Shown here: piece by piece, positions 4,499-6,129 of the stretch
How the letters are laid out: each line of letters begins with the position of its first letter
How positions within the stretch are numbered: the first letter of the stretch is position 1
From: Comamonadaceae bacterium
GTDB lineage: Bacteria; Pseudomonadota; Gammaproteobacteria; Burkholderiales; Burkholderiaceae_C
Direction of reading: 5' to 3'
DNA length: 6,129 nucleotides
Assembly (NCBI GenBank): GCA_013298415.1
Contig: JAAFHN010000175.1
Span: forward strand, 1-6,129
Made by a program: the position numbers and the translations under genes
Notes under the pieces: model-generated
Told to the model about the DNA's origin: nothing
What the model saw: only the letters and a program-made list of their open reading frames with translations
Database searches by the model: none

Positions 4499-6129
4499 TC
4501 AATGCGCCTGCTCCCAATTCGGCCCAAAGCCGACTTCGGCGAGCAGGGGAACTTTGAGCTGGGCTACGCCCGCCATGAGTTGGGGCACTTGGGTCTGCAC
4601 CCAATCGCGCTCTGATTCGGGGAGCTCGAAGACGAGCTCGTCGTGCACTTGCATGATGAGTTTGGTCTTCAGGCCTTGCTTGTCGATCTCGGCCATCACG
4701 GCGTTCATGCTGAGCTTGATGAGGTCTGCCGCAGTGCCTTGCATTGGGGCATTGATCGCGGCGCGTTCGGCGCCTGCTCGGCGCGGGCCGTTGGGGCTGT
4801 TGATTTCGGGCAGCACCAATCGGCGGCCGAATACGGTTTGCACGAAGCCGTCGCGCTTGGCTTGGGCCTTTGTGTCGTCCATGTAGCGTTTCACGCCTGC
4901 GAAGCGGGTGAAGTAGCGCTCGATGTAGTTTTTGGCGGCGGTGTTGTCGATGTTGAGCGCGCGAGCTAAGCCAAACACGCCCATGCCGTAGATGAGGCCG
5001 AAGTTGATGACTTTGGCGTAGCGGCGCTGCTCGGTGCTCACGTCCGCTGCGTCCAGCCCAAACACTTCGGCGGCGGTTGCGCGGTGTACGTCGATGCCAT
5101 CAGCAAAGGCTTTGAGCAAAGCTGGGTCTTCGCTGATGTGGGCCATGATGCGCAGCTCGATTTGCGAGTAGTCGGCGCTGGCAATCACGTTACCCGGCTG
5201 CGCGATGAAGGCCTCGCGCACTTTGCGGCCTTCGGCGGTGCGGATCGGGATGTTTTGCAAATTGGGATCGTTGCTGCTCAGGCGGCCGGTTACGGCCACC
5301 GCTTGCGCGTAATGCGTGTGAACGCGGCCTGTGCGGGGCAGAGCGAGCTGGGCCAATTTATCGGTGTAAGTGCCCTTCAATTTGGCAAGGCTGCGGTGCT
5401 CAAGAATGGTGGCGGGCAGTGGGTAATCCTCAGCCAGTTTTTCCAACACTTCTTCATCGGTGCTCGGCGCGCCTGAAGGCGTTTTTTTGATGATCGGCAA
5501 GCCGAGCTTGGTGAAGAAAATTTCGCCAATTTGCTTTGGGCTGCCGAGGTTGAAGGGCTGGCCTGCGATCTCGTGCGCTTTGGATTCGAGAGCCAGGATG
5601 CGCTGGCCGAGTTCGTGGCTTTGCACAGAGAGTGCCTTTGCATCGATCAGCACGCCGTTGCGTTCGATGCGAAAAAGGCTTTCTGAGCTGGCGATTTCCA
5701 GCTCGTAGATGAATTTCAGCTTCGCATCGGCTTGGAGCTGGGGCCAAAGCCGCTGATGCACATCCAGCGTGAAGTCGCAATCTTCACCGCTGTACTGCGC
5801 GGCTTTGGCAACCTCCACTTGCGCAAAGCCAATTTGGTGAGCGCCCTTGCCGCAGAGTTCCTCGTAGCTCAAGCCTTTGCGGCCTGCGTGTCGCTCCGCC
5901 AGGCTTTCCAAGCCGTGGGGCTTGTGCACTTCCAACACATAGCTTTGCAGCATCGTGTCGTGGCTCAACCCGCGCAGGGTGATGCCGTGGTTGGCCAGCA
6001 CATGTTGGTCGTACTTGGCATGCTGAGCGAGCTTGGGGTGGGCGGGGTTTTCCAGCCAGGGCTTGAGCAGGGCCAGCGCTTCTTCGCGCGGCAGCTGCTG
6101 CTCCACCATCGGGTCACCAGGGGCAGCGT
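4499..6129 (-). CDS. polA: DNA polymerase I, C-terminal part, cut by window edge
   Basis: DNA polymerase I fills gaps and removes primers during replication and repair. The visible 542 or so codons hold part of the 3'-5' exonuclease domain and the whole polymerase domain; the 5' nuclease domain and the first exonuclease motif should lie beyond the edge. Numbering from the Met at 6109, the proofreading residues are D34 (KYDQ, Exo II) and Y106/D110 (YSGED, Exo III). Polymerase motif A has D313 (ADYSQIELR). Motif B has R362, K366, F370 and Y374 (RRYAKVINFGLIYG). Motif C has H489-D490-E491 (QVHDELV). The reading frame stays open upstream of 6109 with family-like residues and no ribosome site, so that Met is internal. 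The end at NWEQAH is typical. One detail: the Asn four residues before the Exo II Asp in E. coli is His30 here. Nothing suggests inactivation. Confidence 0.97.
   Translation of the reverse strand, partial: AAPGDPMVEQQLPREEALALLKPWLENPAHPKLAQHAKYDQHVLANHGITLRGLSHDTMLQSYVLEVHKPHGLESLAERHAGRKGLSYEELCGKGAHQIGFAQVEVAKAAQYSGEDCDFTLDVHQRLWPQLQADAKLKFIYELEIASSESLFRIERNGVLIDAKALSVQSHELGQRILALESKAHEIAGQPFNLGSPKQIGEIFFTKLGLPIIKKTPSGAPSTDEEVLEKLAEDYPLPATILEHRSLAKLKGTYTDKLAQLALPRTGRVHTHYAQAVAVTGRLSSNDPNLQNIPIRTAEGRKVREAFIAQPGNVIASADYSQIELRIMAHISEDPALLKAFADGIDVHRATAAEVFGLDAADVSTEQRRYAKVINFGLIYGMGVFGLARALNIDNTAAKNYIERYFTRFAGVKRYMDDTKAQAKRDGFVQTVFGRRLVLPEINSPNGPRRAGAERAAINAPMQGTAADLIKLSMNAVMAEIDKQGLKTKLIMQVHDELVFELPESERDWVQTQVPQLMAGVAQLKVPLLAEVGFGPNWEQAH

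Noticed and set aside
5084..5476. Plus-strand open frame of 130 codons within polA
   Set aside because: It is antisense to the conserved polymerase domain of polA and shows no domain or ribosome site of its own.
6107..6109. ATG as the start of a short polA-like protein
   Set aside because: The frame continues upstream to the window edge with family-typical residues, and there is no ribosome site; the gene is cut by the window rather than truncated in nature.

Overview
The window looks like a stretch of a high-GC betaproteobacterial chromosome, most likely order Burkholderiales (Comamonadaceae-like). This rests on codon bias, the style of the DNA polymerase I sequence and the gene types; it is a judgement from the sequence, not a database result. 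Five genes lie wholly inside the window and one, polA, runs off the right edge.

Left part (minus strand). A dienelactone-hydrolase-family protein with a twin-arginine export signal (994-1929) is followed by a ZIP-family metal transporter with a histidine-rich loop (91-912). An 81-bp AT-rich gap separates them. The leftmost 90 bases have no assignable gene, apart from a possible 22-codon tail of an upstream plus-strand ORF.

Middle (plus strand). After a 302-bp divergent intergenic region containing an imperfect inverted repeat comes a run of three genes for exported proteins. The first (2232-3470) is a 412-residue secreted protein: a Cys-containing N-terminal region of unknown function, a poly-proline hinge, and a C-terminal half with three ricin-B-like units that I read as a probable beta-trefoil lectin domain. 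A 74-bp spacer holds a striking polypyrimidine tract. Two small tandem paralogues follow (3545-3991 and 4009-4434). Each has a signal peptide, a Lys/Asp/Gly low-complexity stretch and a conserved C-terminal domain ending in a Cys-x8-Cys motif. I do not recognise this small family. The spacing suggests one transcription unit acting at or beyond the cell envelope, and this is the least explained part of the window.

Right part (minus strand). The C-terminal part of DNA polymerase I (polA, 4499 to beyond 6129) converges on the secreted-protein genes with only 64 bp between stop codons. It carries two of the three proofreading motifs (the first would lie off the edge) and all polymerase motifs.

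The ZIP transporter, hydrolase and polA look like ordinary chromosomal genes. The three-gene exported cassette is the candidate accessory or undescribed system; its function cannot be assigned from the sequence alone.
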